A program made the position numbers and the translations under genes. 64,000 nt of DNA from Amycolatopsis tolypomycina (GTDB taxonomy: Bacteria; Actinomycetota; Actinomycetes; Mycobacteriales; Pseudonocardiaceae), in assembly GCF_900105945.1 (NCBI RefSeq), contig NZ_FNSO01000004.1:4526001-4590000 (forward strand), written 5' to 3'. Position 1 is the stretch's first letter. Every line of letters starts with the position of its first letter. Positions 19,294-26,635 of this stretch are shown one piece after another. The notes under the pieces are model-generated. The model made no database searches. It was not told the DNA's origin and was given only the letters and a program-made list of their open reading frames with translations.

Positions 19294-20226
19294 TTGAGCG
19301 CAACCGCGGAGACGGATACCGGCGCGTTCGGGCACCCGGCGTTGTTCTACCGGGGTGCCACCGAATACCTGGCGGGCACCGTGCCGTTCGTGTGGGGCGG
19401 CCTCGCCGCCGACGAACCGGTCGCGGTCGCCGTCCCCGGCGACAACCTCGCCCTGCTGCGGCGGGAGCTCGGCGCCGACGCCGCCCGGGTCCGGCTGCTG
19501 GACATGACCGAGGCCGGGCGCAACCCCGGGCGGATCATCCCCGGCGTGCTGCGCGCCTTCGCCGACAGCCACCCCGGGCGGCCGGTGCGGATCATCGGCG
19601 AACCCATCTGGGCCGCGCGCTCGGCCGTCGAATACCCGGCGTGCGTCCAGCACGAAGCCCTCATCAACCTCGCCTTCGCCGGCCGGGACGGGACGATCCT
19701 CTGCCCCTACGACGTCGAGACGCTCGCGCCGGACGTCCTCGCCGACGCCGAAGCCACGCACCCGGTCCTCGTCGACGGCACCGGACGGCGCCCCAGCACC
19801 GCCTACGACCCGGACGGCGTCATCGGCCGGTACAACGAGCCGCTGCCGGTGCCGGACGGGGCGTTCGAGCTCGCCGGCACCACCGACCTCGCCGCGGCCC
19901 GGGCGCTGGCCCACGTCCGCGCGGCCGCCTGCGGGCTGAGTGCCGACCAGGTCGCCGACGTCGAGGTGGTCGTGACGGAGCTGCTGTCCAACAGCGTCGA
20001 ACACGGCAGCGGCGCGGGCACGGTCCGCCTCTGGGGCGGCGACGGCGAGTTCGTCTGCGAGGTCCACGACGGCGGCCGGCTGACCGACCCGCTCGCCGGG
20101 CGCCACCCCGCGAGCCCCTACCAGCCGCGCGGCCGCGGGCTGCTGCTCGTCAACCACCTCGCCGACCTGGTCCGCCTGCACACCGGCGAGGACGGCGTCA
20201 CCTTCCGGGCGTACTTCCGCGCCTGA
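19294..20226 (+). CDS. MEDS-domain anti-sigma-factor-like ATPase (RsbA type)
   Basis: The protein has 310 aa from TTG 19294, which follows AAGGAGAGGCGGC. Residues about 10-180 match the MEDS sensory domain (HPALFYRGATEYLAGTVPFV, HEALINLAFAG), and about 190-310 form a GHKL ATPase: VTELLSNSVEHG (N box), EVHDGG and GRGLLLVNHLADLV. Proteins of this layout act in partner-switching control of SigB-like factors. Its neighbourhood has candidate SigB-type promoters, a STAS protein at 23222 and a STAS-ATPase fusion at 33077. The partner sigma factor is not in the window. Its last 29 bases overlap the convergent PAP2 gene. Confidence 0.85.
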   Translation: MSATAETDTGAFGHPALFYRGATEYLAGTVPFVWGGLAADEPVAVAVPGDNLALLRRELGADAARVRLLDMTEAGRNPGRIIPGVLRAFADSHPGRPVRIIGEPIWAARSAVEYPACVQHEALINLAFAGRDGTILCPYDVETLAPDVLADAEATHPVLVDGTGRRPSTAYDPDGVIGRYNEPLPVPDGAFELAGTTDLAAARALAHVRAAACGLSADQVADVEVVVTELLSNSVEHGSGAGTVRLWGGDGEFVCEVHDGGRLTDPLAGRHPASPYQPRGRGLLLVNHLADLVRLHTGEDGVTFRAYFRA

Positions 20227-20734
20227 GCCGCCGGGACACGAAACCACCCACCACCGCCCCGATCGCGACACCCCCGTACACGTCGGTCGGCCAGTGCGCC
20301 CGGGTCCGGAGCCTGCTGTAGCACACCGCCGCCGCCAGCGGGGCCAGTGCCGCTCCCGTCGAGGGCTCGGTGAGGGCGACGGCGACGGTGAACGCGGCCC
20401 CCGTCGTCGCGTGCGTGGACGGGAACGCCGACGACCTCGGCTTTTCCAGCAGCGCGCGGCGGGCGGGCAGGTTCTGCGCCGGCGGCCGCGGGCGGCGCAA
20501 CACCGCCTTCAGCCCGTGGCCGAACGCCATGCCGGCCGCGGCCGCGGCGAGCCCGTGGCCCGCGGCCCGGCGGCGGCGTCCCGGGCGCCGCGCCAGCACG
20601 CCGGCCACGAGCACCCACAGCAGGCCGCCCTGGGCCGCCGCGCTGAGCGCCGTGACCGGCCACGCCGGCCGGGTGACCGGAAGGTCGTTTTCGTCCGGTC
20701 CGTCCTCCACGCGGACAGGTTCTTCGCTCGGCAT
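20198..20734 (-). CDS. PAP2-family membrane phosphatase
   Basis: The protein has about 178 aa from ATG 20734. The three phosphatase motifs are present: KAVLRRPRP, FPSTHATTGAAF (SxH) and YSRLRTRAHWPTDVYGG (SRxxxxxHxxxD). It has several hydrophobic segments. Family members dephosphorylate lipid phosphates such as undecaprenyl pyrophosphate or phosphatidic acid at the membrane. The N-terminus is short and acidic. Another start further upstream is possible but would run into the opposite promoter region. Confidence 0.85.
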   Translation of the reverse strand: MPSEEPVRVEDGPDENDLPVTRPAWPVTALSAAAQGGLLWVLVAGVLARRPGRRRRAAGHGLAAAAAGMAFGHGLKAVLRRPRPPAQNLPARRALLEKPRSSAFPSTHATTGAAFTVAVALTEPSTGAALAPLAAAVCYSRLRTRAHWPTDVYGGVAIGAVVGGFVSRRLRRGSTPGR

Positions 20735-20800
20735 GGCCCCCAATTGCCCGCCCCGGCGCCGGTTCAACCACCCGATCTGTCCACCGTGGAGCATCCCGGC

Positions 20801-20825
20801 GTTTGTCCGTGCCGGACGCGGGTAC
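20801..20825 (+). promoter_or_regulatory. SigB/SigF-type promoter, GTTT-N15-GGGTAC
   Basis: GTTT (20801-20804) and GGGTAC (20820-20825) are 15 bases apart, matching the GTTT-N14/16-GGGTAY pattern of actinobacterial stress sigma factors. Transcription would begin about 7 bases on, at or very near GTG 20832, so the first gene is probably translated from a leaderless mRNA. Confidence 0.65.
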
Positions 20826-20831
20826 CCGTGC

Positions 20832-21251
20832 GTGGTGATTGCCTTGCGGCGAACCCGGGTGGCCGCCGTCGTCGCGGTCGCGGCGCTGGCGGCGGGCTGT
20901 GGCACCGACGCCCGGGCCGAGACCGTGCACGCCGGGCGGGAAATCCGGGGCCAGCTCGAACTCCTGCGCCTGGTGGTGACCGCCGACCGGGCCGCGGTGC
21001 CGCCGGTGCCCAGCCTCTCGGTGACCGTCCGGGACGCCGCCGACGAGCTCGGCGCCGCGGGCCAGGACGTCGGCGAGCTCACCGACGACCGCGCCCGCGC
21101 GGCACTGGCGTCGATCACCGACCGCGCGGTCGCGGTGGCCCACCGGCTCGACGACGGCCTGGGCGACGGCACCGACGACGGCCTCGACCGGATCGACGCC
21201 GAGCTGCAGGGGCTCATCGGCGAGCTCGCCCGCTGGGGGGTGACGTCGTGA
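20832..21251 (+). CDS. Small lipoprotein, function unknown
   Basis: The protein has 139 aa from GTG 20832 (GTG 20835 also possible). The N-terminus ALRRTRVAAVVAVAALAAGC ends in a lipobox (LAAGC), so Cys should be acylated and the mature protein anchored outside the membrane. The rest is helical and acidic, with paired DDGLGDG and DDGLDR segments. No ribosome site is seen, consistent with the leaderless promoter placement. Its stop overlaps the GTG of the NRAMP-like gene by 4 bases, so the two are coupled; a periplasmic-side partner of that transporter is a reasonable guess. Confidence 0.75.
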   Translation: MVIALRRTRVAAVVAVAALAAGCGTDARAETVHAGREIRGQLELLRLVVTADRAAVPPVPSLSVTVRDAADELGAAGQDVGELTDDRARAALASITDRAVAVAHRLDDGLGDGTDDGLDRIDAELQGLIGELARWGVTS

Positions 21252-22480
21252 GCAAGCGGCTGCTCGCCGTCACCCTCGGCATCCTCACCGCGGTCGGCGG
21301 CTTCGTCGACATCGGCGACCTCGTCGAAAGCGGGGTCGTCGGCGCCCGCTACGGGATGGCGATGGTGTGGGTGACCGTCCTCGGCGTGCTCGGGATCTGC
21401 GTCTACGCCGACATGTCCGGGCGGGTCGTGGCGGTGTCCGGGCGCCCGGTGTTCGACCTGATCCGCGAGCGGCTCGGCCCGCGGATGGCGCTGCTCAACC
21501 TCACCGGGTCGTTCCTCATCACGCTGCTGACCGTGTGCGCGGAGATCGGCGGCGTCGCGATCGTCATCGAGCTGGCCTCCGGGGTCGACCGGCTGGTCTG
21601 GGTGCTGCCGATCGGCGTGCTCATCTGGCTGGTGGTCTGGCGGGTGGGTTTCGAGCGGATGGAAACCGGCTTCGGCCTCGGCGGGCTCGCGATCGGGGTG
21701 TTCGCCGTCGCGGTGTTCTTCCTGCACCCCGACTGGTCGTCGCTCGGGGCGCAGGTCGCCGGCCTCGGCCCGCCGCCGGACCAGGCGCTGCCGACCTACG
21801 CCTACCACGCGGTCGCCCTGTTCGCGTCGGCGATGACGCCGTACGAGGTGTTCTTCTTCTCCTCCGGCGGCGTCGAGGAGGGCTGGAAGGTCAAGGACCT
21901 GCCGGTGCAGCGCGCGAACGTGCTGCTGGGCTTCCCCCTCGGCGGCCTGCTCGCGATCGCCGTGATGGCGTGCGCGGCGACGGTGCTGTTCCCGGCCGGG
22001 GTCGACGTCAGCCAGGTCAGCCAGATCGTGCTGCCGGTGACGCTAGCGCTGGGCACCGCGGGCCTGATGATCGTGCTGATCGGCATCTTCGCGGCCACCT
22101 TCGGGGCGGCGCTGGAAACCGGGCTGTCGTCGGGGTACATGCTGGCCCAGTACTTCGGCTGGGACTGGGGCAAGCGCCGCGCGCCGCGGGGCGCCGCCCG
22201 GTTCCACGTGACGGTCGGCGCCGGCCTGCTGCTCGCGGTGCTGGTGGTGCAGACCGGCATCGACCCGGTCGGCCTGACCGAGATCTCGCTGATCTTCTCG
22301 GCGGTGGCGCTGCCGCTGACCTACCTGCCGGTGCTCATCGTCGCCAACGACCGCGAGTACCTCGGGAAGCACGCCAACGGCCATTTCAGCAACATCGTCG
22401 GCATGATCATGCTCGTCGTCATCGCCGTCGCGGCGCTGGTGGCGATCCCCTTGATGATCTTCACGGGAGCAGGCCGATGA
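21248..22480 (+). CDS. NRAMP-like divalent-metal transporter family protein with altered metal motifs
   Basis: The protein has 410 aa with about eleven hydrophobic segments. The fold signature is NRAMP-like, but the diagnostic motifs are changed. Where helix 1 normally has DPGN there is GGFVDIGDLVESG, and where helix 6 normally has MPH there is SAMTPYEVFFF. Divergent NRAMP relatives with non-canonical motifs include magnesium transporters, so the substrate may not be Mn or Fe. It is the second gene of a four-gene overlapping operon with a lipoprotein and two PRC-barrel proteins, under a stress-type promoter. Transport by this protein is inferred. Confidence 0.75.
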   Translation: MSKRLLAVTLGILTAVGGFVDIGDLVESGVVGARYGMAMVWVTVLGVLGICVYADMSGRVVAVSGRPVFDLIRERLGPRMALLNLTGSFLITLLTVCAEIGGVAIVIELASGVDRLVWVLPIGVLIWLVVWRVGFERMETGFGLGGLAIGVFAVAVFFLHPDWSSLGAQVAGLGPPPDQALPTYAYHAVALFASAMTPYEVFFFSSGGVEEGWKVKDLPVQRANVLLGFPLGGLLAIAVMACAATVLFPAGVDVSQVSQIVLPVTLALGTAGLMIVLIGIFAATFGAALETGLSSGYMLAQYFGWDWGKRRAPRGAARFHVTVGAGLLLAVLVVQTGIDPVGLTEISLIFSAVALPLTYLPVLIVANDREYLGKHANGHFSNIVGMIMLVVIAVAALVAIPLMIFTGAGR

Positions 22481-22866
22481 ACCCGTGGACCGACCTCGGC
22501 CGCATCGACCTCGGCGACGCGCTGCTCGACCGCCAGATCATCGGCGAAGACGGCACGGTCGTCGGCAAGGTGGACGACCTCGAGCTCCGCGCCGAGGGCG
22601 GCACGTACGTCGTCGACGCGCTGCTGGTGGGCCCGGACGCCCTCGCCGACCGCCTCGGCGGCCCGATCGGCGGCCTCCTGCGCCGCATAGGCCGCGGCTT
22701 CCGGGCCCGGGCCCCGCAACGGATCCCGCTCACCGCGATCCGCCGCCTGGAGCCGACGATCGTCGTGACGACGGCGGTCGCGCAGGCCACGGACAGCCCG
22801 TCGGAGGACTGGCTGCGCCGCCGCATCATCGACCGCATCCCGGGAGCCGGCCGTGCGAGCCGGTGA
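22477..22866 (+). CDS. PRC-barrel domain protein
   Basis: The protein has 129 aa. ATG 22477 overlaps the transporter stop by 4 bases. A PRC-barrel-like small beta domain is visible early on (LLDRQIIGEDGTVVGKVDDLELR), followed by a basic region (RRIGRGFRARAPQRIPL) and a conserved IRRLEPTIVV strand. PRC barrels occur in photosynthetic reaction centres and in RimM and often mediate protein contacts. It is cytoplasmic and probably an accessory or regulatory subunit of the transporter. Confidence 0.75.
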   Translation: MNPWTDLGRIDLGDALLDRQIIGEDGTVVGKVDDLELRAEGGTYVVDALLVGPDALADRLGGPIGGLLRRIGRGFRARAPQRIPLTAIRRLEPTIVVTTAVAQATDSPSEDWLRRRIIDRIPGAGRASR

Positions 22867-23179
22867 GCTGATCGGCCGCCCGGTCCGCGACGCGGCGGGC
22901 CGCGACCTCGGCGCGATCCGCGAGATCCGCGCGGAGGCGGTCCCGAACGCGGCCGGGATGCCGGAACTGGTGGTGCGCGGGGTGATCGTGGGCCGTACGC
23001 GGGTGCGGCTGTTCGGCTACCAGCGCCACGACCAGCGCGGGCCGGCGCCGCTGGTGGCCCTGATCCGCCTGCTGCACCGGCACAGCCGATACGTCGCCTG
23101 GGAAGACGTGGACGCCTCCGGACACCAGGTCCTCGTGCGGCGGCCCTTCGCCGAACTCGCCCCGCTCGACCGGCCCTGA
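22853..23179 (+). CDS. Second PRC-barrel-like protein
   Basis: The protein has 108 aa from GTG 22853, which overlaps the previous gene by 14 bases after CGGGAG. AGELIGRPVRDAAGRDLGAI is the barrel start, and a second strand set follows (VVRGVIVGRTRVRLFGY). It shares the barrel type with the preceding gene but is shorter, so the two may form a heteromer. It is the last gene of the operon. Confidence 0.7.
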   Translation: MRAGELIGRPVRDAAGRDLGAIREIRAEAVPNAAGMPELVVRGVIVGRTRVRLFGYQRHDQRGPAPLVALIRLLHRHSRYVAWEDVDASGHQVLVRRPFAELAPLDRP

Positions 23180-23221
23180 ACGTACGGACGCGCCGGGACC
23201 GCGGCCGCCCGGGGACGGCCG

Positions 23222-23647
23222 TCAGCTCTGGCTGGGGATCTCCGTCGCGCGTTCCCACCCGGACGGCAGCCTGCTGACGTTGAGGGCGTGGTCGAGGCCG
23301 CTGGCCGACAGCGCCCGGCGCACCACCCGGTTGTCGCCCGTGACGATGCGCAGTGTCGCGTTCTCGCGGGCCACCCTGGCCTGGATGCCGCCCAGTGCCG
23401 CGAGGCCGGCGCCGTCGAGGAAGTCGACCTCGGACAGGTCGAGCACGAGGACCGGGAACCGGCGGTGTGCCCACGTGCTCAGCGCCGACCGCACCTGCGG
23501 GGCGCTGTCCGCGTCGAGCGCGCCGCGGATGCGGACCATGACCGCGCCGAAGTACGGGCGGATCACCTGGATGTCGGACGCTGTGCGCTCTTCGCGCTTC
23601 GACGGCGCTACGGGGATCGCCGTCGCGGGGGGCTGCACGACTAACAT
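23222..23647 (-). CDS. STAS-domain protein (anti-anti-sigma-like)
   Basis: The protein has about 141 aa from ATG 23647 (ATG 23662 is an alternative). A non-conserved N-terminal 35 residues precede a STAS fold: RPYFGAVMVRIRGALDADSAPQV, VLVLDLSEVDFLDGAGLAALGG and the C-terminal helix. The loop that usually contains the phosphorylated Ser in anti-sigma antagonists (DSSG) reads DGAG here, so phosphorylation control at that site seems lost. Possible partners are the ATPases at 19294 and 33077. Confidence 0.8.
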   Translation of the reverse strand: MLVVQPPATAIPVAPSKREERTASDIQVIRPYFGAVMVRIRGALDADSAPQVRSALSTWAHRRFPVLVLDLSEVDFLDGAGLAALGGIQARVARENATLRIVTGDNRVVRRALSASGLDHALNVSRLPSGWERATEIPSQS

Positions 23648-23708
23648 TCTTCCACGCCTCATTCGCAGATGACGTGACGAGCGGGCCGTGGTCGACCGGC
23701 ACGCTCGG

Positions 23709-23733
23709 TCGCTGGCAAGTGTCGCTGGCAAGT
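23709..23733. repeat. Two tandem copies of TCGCTGGCAAGT
   Basis: Identical 12-base copies lie 13 bases apart (23709-23720, 23722-23733) in the 377-base gap between the STAS gene and the catabolic operon. They may be a regulator half-site pair or chance. No gene is apparent in this gap. Confidence 0.7.
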
Positions 23734-23925
23734 CGGGGGACGGATGCTGCTGAACCGCACTTCGCAGCGTAGTCCTTGATCCGAACGGCGCAACCCCGCC
23801 AACGGCCGAACCGCCTACCCCCGCACGCGACCCGCACGCGCGCACCTCAAACCACCCATCCGGGTGAATCCACGCTCTTCCGTCCACATCGGACTCCGGC
23901 CTCGGCCCGCACGCCGGCGGCCCCC

Positions 23926-23981
23926 TTGACACGGACCGGCTCGCCGCCGCATCCTGATTTCCATCTCAGGGTTCCTGATAT
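23926..23981 (+). promoter_or_regulatory. Promoter/operator region of the catabolic operon
   Basis: A consensus -35 box TTGACA (23926-23931) is followed, after a GC-rich spacer with only a weak -10, by the imperfect palindrome ATCTCAGGGTTCCTGATAT (23963-23981). Its TCAGG/CCTGA core is perfect around GTT, and the outer bases match at all but one pair. It lies 44 bases before the aldehyde dehydrogenase start, a typical repressor position. The regulator gene is not adjacent. Confidence 0.55.
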
Positions 23982-24024
23982 ACAGTCGCCCCATGCTCGA
24001 TCCAGCTCAGTGAGGAGTCGGCCG

Positions 24025-25491
24025 ATGACCGCAGTGGAGGAGCGCCCGGGCACCAGACCGGACATCGCACCGGGACGGCTGTTCGTCGGCGGCCGGTGGA
24101 CCGAAACCACCGACCGCTTCGACGCCGTGGACCCGGCCACCGGCCGGACCCTCACCTCCCTCGCGCGCGCGAGCGCCGCCGACGTCGACGCCGCCGTGGC
24201 CGCCGCCCGGCAGGCGTTCGACGGCTGGGCCGCGACGCCGGGCCGGGAGCGGGCCCGGGTGCTGCACCGGGTCGCCGACCTGGTGCGGGCCCGCGCCGAC
24301 GAGATCGCGGCCGTCGAGAGCGCCGACGTCGGCAAGCCGATCTCGCTGTGCCGGGCGGTCGACGTCGAAACCGTCGCCGAGCAGTACGAGTACTACTCCG
24401 CACTGGCCCAGGGCGTGGACGGCGCGACGCGCCAGATCCCCATCCCGTCGCACGCCTACACGCGCCGCGAGCCGCTCGGCGTGGTCGCCGCGATCACCCC
24501 GTTCAACTTCCCGCTGATCCTGTCCACCTCGAAGATCGCGCCCGCGCTGGCCGCCGGGAACACCGTCGTCCACAAGCCGGCCGAAGACACCTCGCTCAGC
24601 GCGCTGCTGATGGCCGAGCTGCTCGCCGAGGCCGGCGTGCCCGACGGCGTGCTCAACGTCGTCACCGGCTTCGGTGCCGAAATCGGGGAAGCGCTGCTGA
24701 GCCACCCCGGGATCGACAAGGTCGCCTTCACCGGCTCGACCGCGGTCGGCAGGCACGCGGCGAGCGTGGCCGGCGAGCACCTCAAGCCGGTCACCCTGGA
24801 GCTGGGCGGCAACGCGGCGCACATCGTGTTCGAGGACGCCGACGTCGAGCAGGCGGTCGCCACGGCGATCAAGGCGTTCGTCTTCAACACCGGCCAGTTC
24901 TGCATGGGCGGGCCGCGGCTGCTCGTCGCCGACGCGCTCTACGACACGGTCCTGGGCGCGCTCGCCGAGGCCGTGCCGCACGTGCCGGTCGGCGACCCGT
25001 TCGACCCCGCGACCGTGGTCGGGCCGATGGCGGGCGAGCGGCACCGGGCGAAGGTGGAGCAGTACGTCGAACTGGCCCGCGCCGACGGCGGCCGGATCGT
25101 CGCCGGCGGCGGGCGGCCGGACATCGACGGCGGGTTCTTCTTCCAGCCCACCGTGATCGCGGACCTGCCGGCGGACTCCCGCGTCGTCCAGGAGGAGATC
25201 TTCGGGCCCGTGCTGACCGTGCAGCGCTTCACGACCGAAGACGAAGCGGTCGCGCTGGCCAACAGCACGCCCTACGGCCTCGCGGCCGGGCTGCAGACGA
25301 CGAACCTCGCCCGCGCCCACCGCGTCGCCGCGCGGCTGCAGGCCGGGATCGTCTGGGTCAACGACTGGGCGATGCTCGACCCCGCGATCCCCTTCGGCGG
25401 CGTCAAGGACTCCGGCTTCGGCCGCGAGTACGGCCCCGAATCCCTCGACGCCTACACGCGCACGAAGTCCGTCGTCATCTCCCTCGCCTGA
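24025..25491 (+). CDS. NAD(P)-dependent aldehyde dehydrogenase
   Basis: The protein has 488 aa; TGAGGAGTC lies upstream of the ATG. Family motifs are complete: TPFNFPL and NTVVHKPAEDT (cofactor binding), FTGSTAVG, LELGGNAAHIVF (general base Glu near 259), NTGQFCMGG (catalytic Cys near 293) and EEIFGPVL. It oxidises an aldehyde to an acid. As first gene of an operon with an aryl-alcohol-type dehydrogenase and CoA ligases, its substrate is probably an aromatic aldehyde such as a benzaldehyde. That is inferred from context. Confidence 0.9.
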   Translation: MTAVEERPGTRPDIAPGRLFVGGRWTETTDRFDAVDPATGRTLTSLARASAADVDAAVAAARQAFDGWAATPGRERARVLHRVADLVRARADEIAAVESADVGKPISLCRAVDVETVAEQYEYYSALAQGVDGATRQIPIPSHAYTRREPLGVVAAITPFNFPLILSTSKIAPALAAGNTVVHKPAEDTSLSALLMAELLAEAGVPDGVLNVVTGFGAEIGEALLSHPGIDKVAFTGSTAVGRHAASVAGEHLKPVTLELGGNAAHIVFEDADVEQAVATAIKAFVFNTGQFCMGGPRLLVADALYDTVLGALAEAVPHVPVGDPFDPATVVGPMAGERHRAKVEQYVELARADGGRIVAGGGRPDIDGGFFFQPTVIADLPADSRVVQEEIFGPVLTVQRFTTEDEAVALANSTPYGLAAGLQTTNLARAHRVAARLQAGIVWVNDWAMLDPAIPFGGVKDSGFGREYGPESLDAYTRTKSVVISLA

Positions 25492-25520
25492 GCCCGGGAC
25501 CGGAACACCAGGAGAAGCCC

Positions 25521-26624
25521 ATGCCCACCACCACCGCGGCCGTCGTGGAGTCGGCCGGCGCCGGGTTCACCCTCGGCGAAGTGGCCCTCGACGAGCTCCG
25601 CCCGGACGAGGTCCGCGTCCGGATCGTCGCCACCGGCGTCTGCCACACCGACCTCGGCGTCGCGGCCGGTGCCCTGCCGTTCCCGCTGCCCGGGGTGCTC
25701 GGCCACGAAGGCGCCGGGATCGTCGAGGAGACCGGCGCCGCGGTCACCCGGGTGCAGCCCGGCGACCGGGTCCTGCTCAGCTACACCTCCTGCGGCCGCT
25801 GCGCGAACTGCCGCGACGGCCACCCCGCCTACTGCGAGACGTGGCTGCCCGCCAACCTGCTCGGCGGGCAGCGCCCGGACGGCACCACCCCGATCTCCCG
25901 TGACGGTACCCCGCTCGGCGGGCACTTCTTCGGCCAGTCCAGCTTCGCCGGGCACGCCGTCGCCGACGAACGCAGCGTCGTCAAGGTCGCCGCCGACGCG
26001 CCGCTGGACCTGCTGGCCCCGCTCGGCTGCGGGATCATGACCGGCGCCGGCGCCGTGTGGCACGTCCTCGCCCCGCGGCCGGGCGCCACGCTGCTGGTCA
26101 CCGGGGCCGGCGCGGTCGGCCTCTCCGCCGTCATGGCCGCCCACCTGACGCCGTCGACGCGGATCATCGCCGTCGACCGCGTGGCGGCCCGGCTGGCGCT
26201 GGCCCGGGAACTCGGCGCCACCGACACGATCGACACGAGCGTCGAGGACCTCGCCGAGGCGGTCGGGAAGCTCACCGGCGGCCGCGGCGTCGACGGCGTC
26301 GTCGAAACCACCGGCAACGCCGGCGTCCTCGGCACGGCGATCGGCGCGCTGGCCGCGCGCGGCACCGCGGTCGTCGTCGGCGCGCCCGCGTTCGGCACCG
26401 AGGTCGGGGTGGACGTCAACTTCCTGCTGCCCGGACGGCACGTCGTCGGCCTGACCATGGGCGACGCGGACACCCAGGCGCTGGTGCCGACCCTGGCCGA
26501 GCTCGTCGCCGCGGGGCGGTTCCCGCTCGAAAAGCTGGTCACGCACTACGAGTTCGGGCAGATTCAGCAGGCAGTGGACGACATGCTCGCCGGCACCACG
26601 ATCAAACCGGTGCTCCGCTGGTGA
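25521..26624 (+). CDS. Zinc-dependent alcohol dehydrogenase, aryl-alcohol type
   Basis: The protein has 367 aa; AGGAGAAG precedes the ATG. Catalytic zinc ligands are in GVCHTD and GHEGAG, and structural zinc cysteines in CGRCANCRDGHPAYC. The Rossmann motif is GAGAVGLSAVMAA. This medium-chain class with a Cys-rich loop includes benzyl and aryl alcohol dehydrogenases. It would interconvert an alcohol and the aldehyde used by the preceding enzyme, 29 bases upstream. Confidence 0.9.
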   Translation: MPTTTAAVVESAGAGFTLGEVALDELRPDEVRVRIVATGVCHTDLGVAAGALPFPLPGVLGHEGAGIVEETGAAVTRVQPGDRVLLSYTSCGRCANCRDGHPAYCETWLPANLLGGQRPDGTTPISRDGTPLGGHFFGQSSFAGHAVADERSVVKVAADAPLDLLAPLGCGIMTGAGAVWHVLAPRPGATLLVTGAGAVGLSAVMAAHLTPSTRIIAVDRVAARLALARELGATDTIDTSVEDLAEAVGKLTGGRGVDGVVETTGNAGVLGTAIGALAARGTAVVVGAPAFGTEVGVDVNFLLPGRHVVGLTMGDADTQALVPTLAELVAAGRFPLEKLVTHYEFGQIQQAVDDMLAGTTIKPVLRW

Positions 26625-26635
26625 AGGAGGAAACC

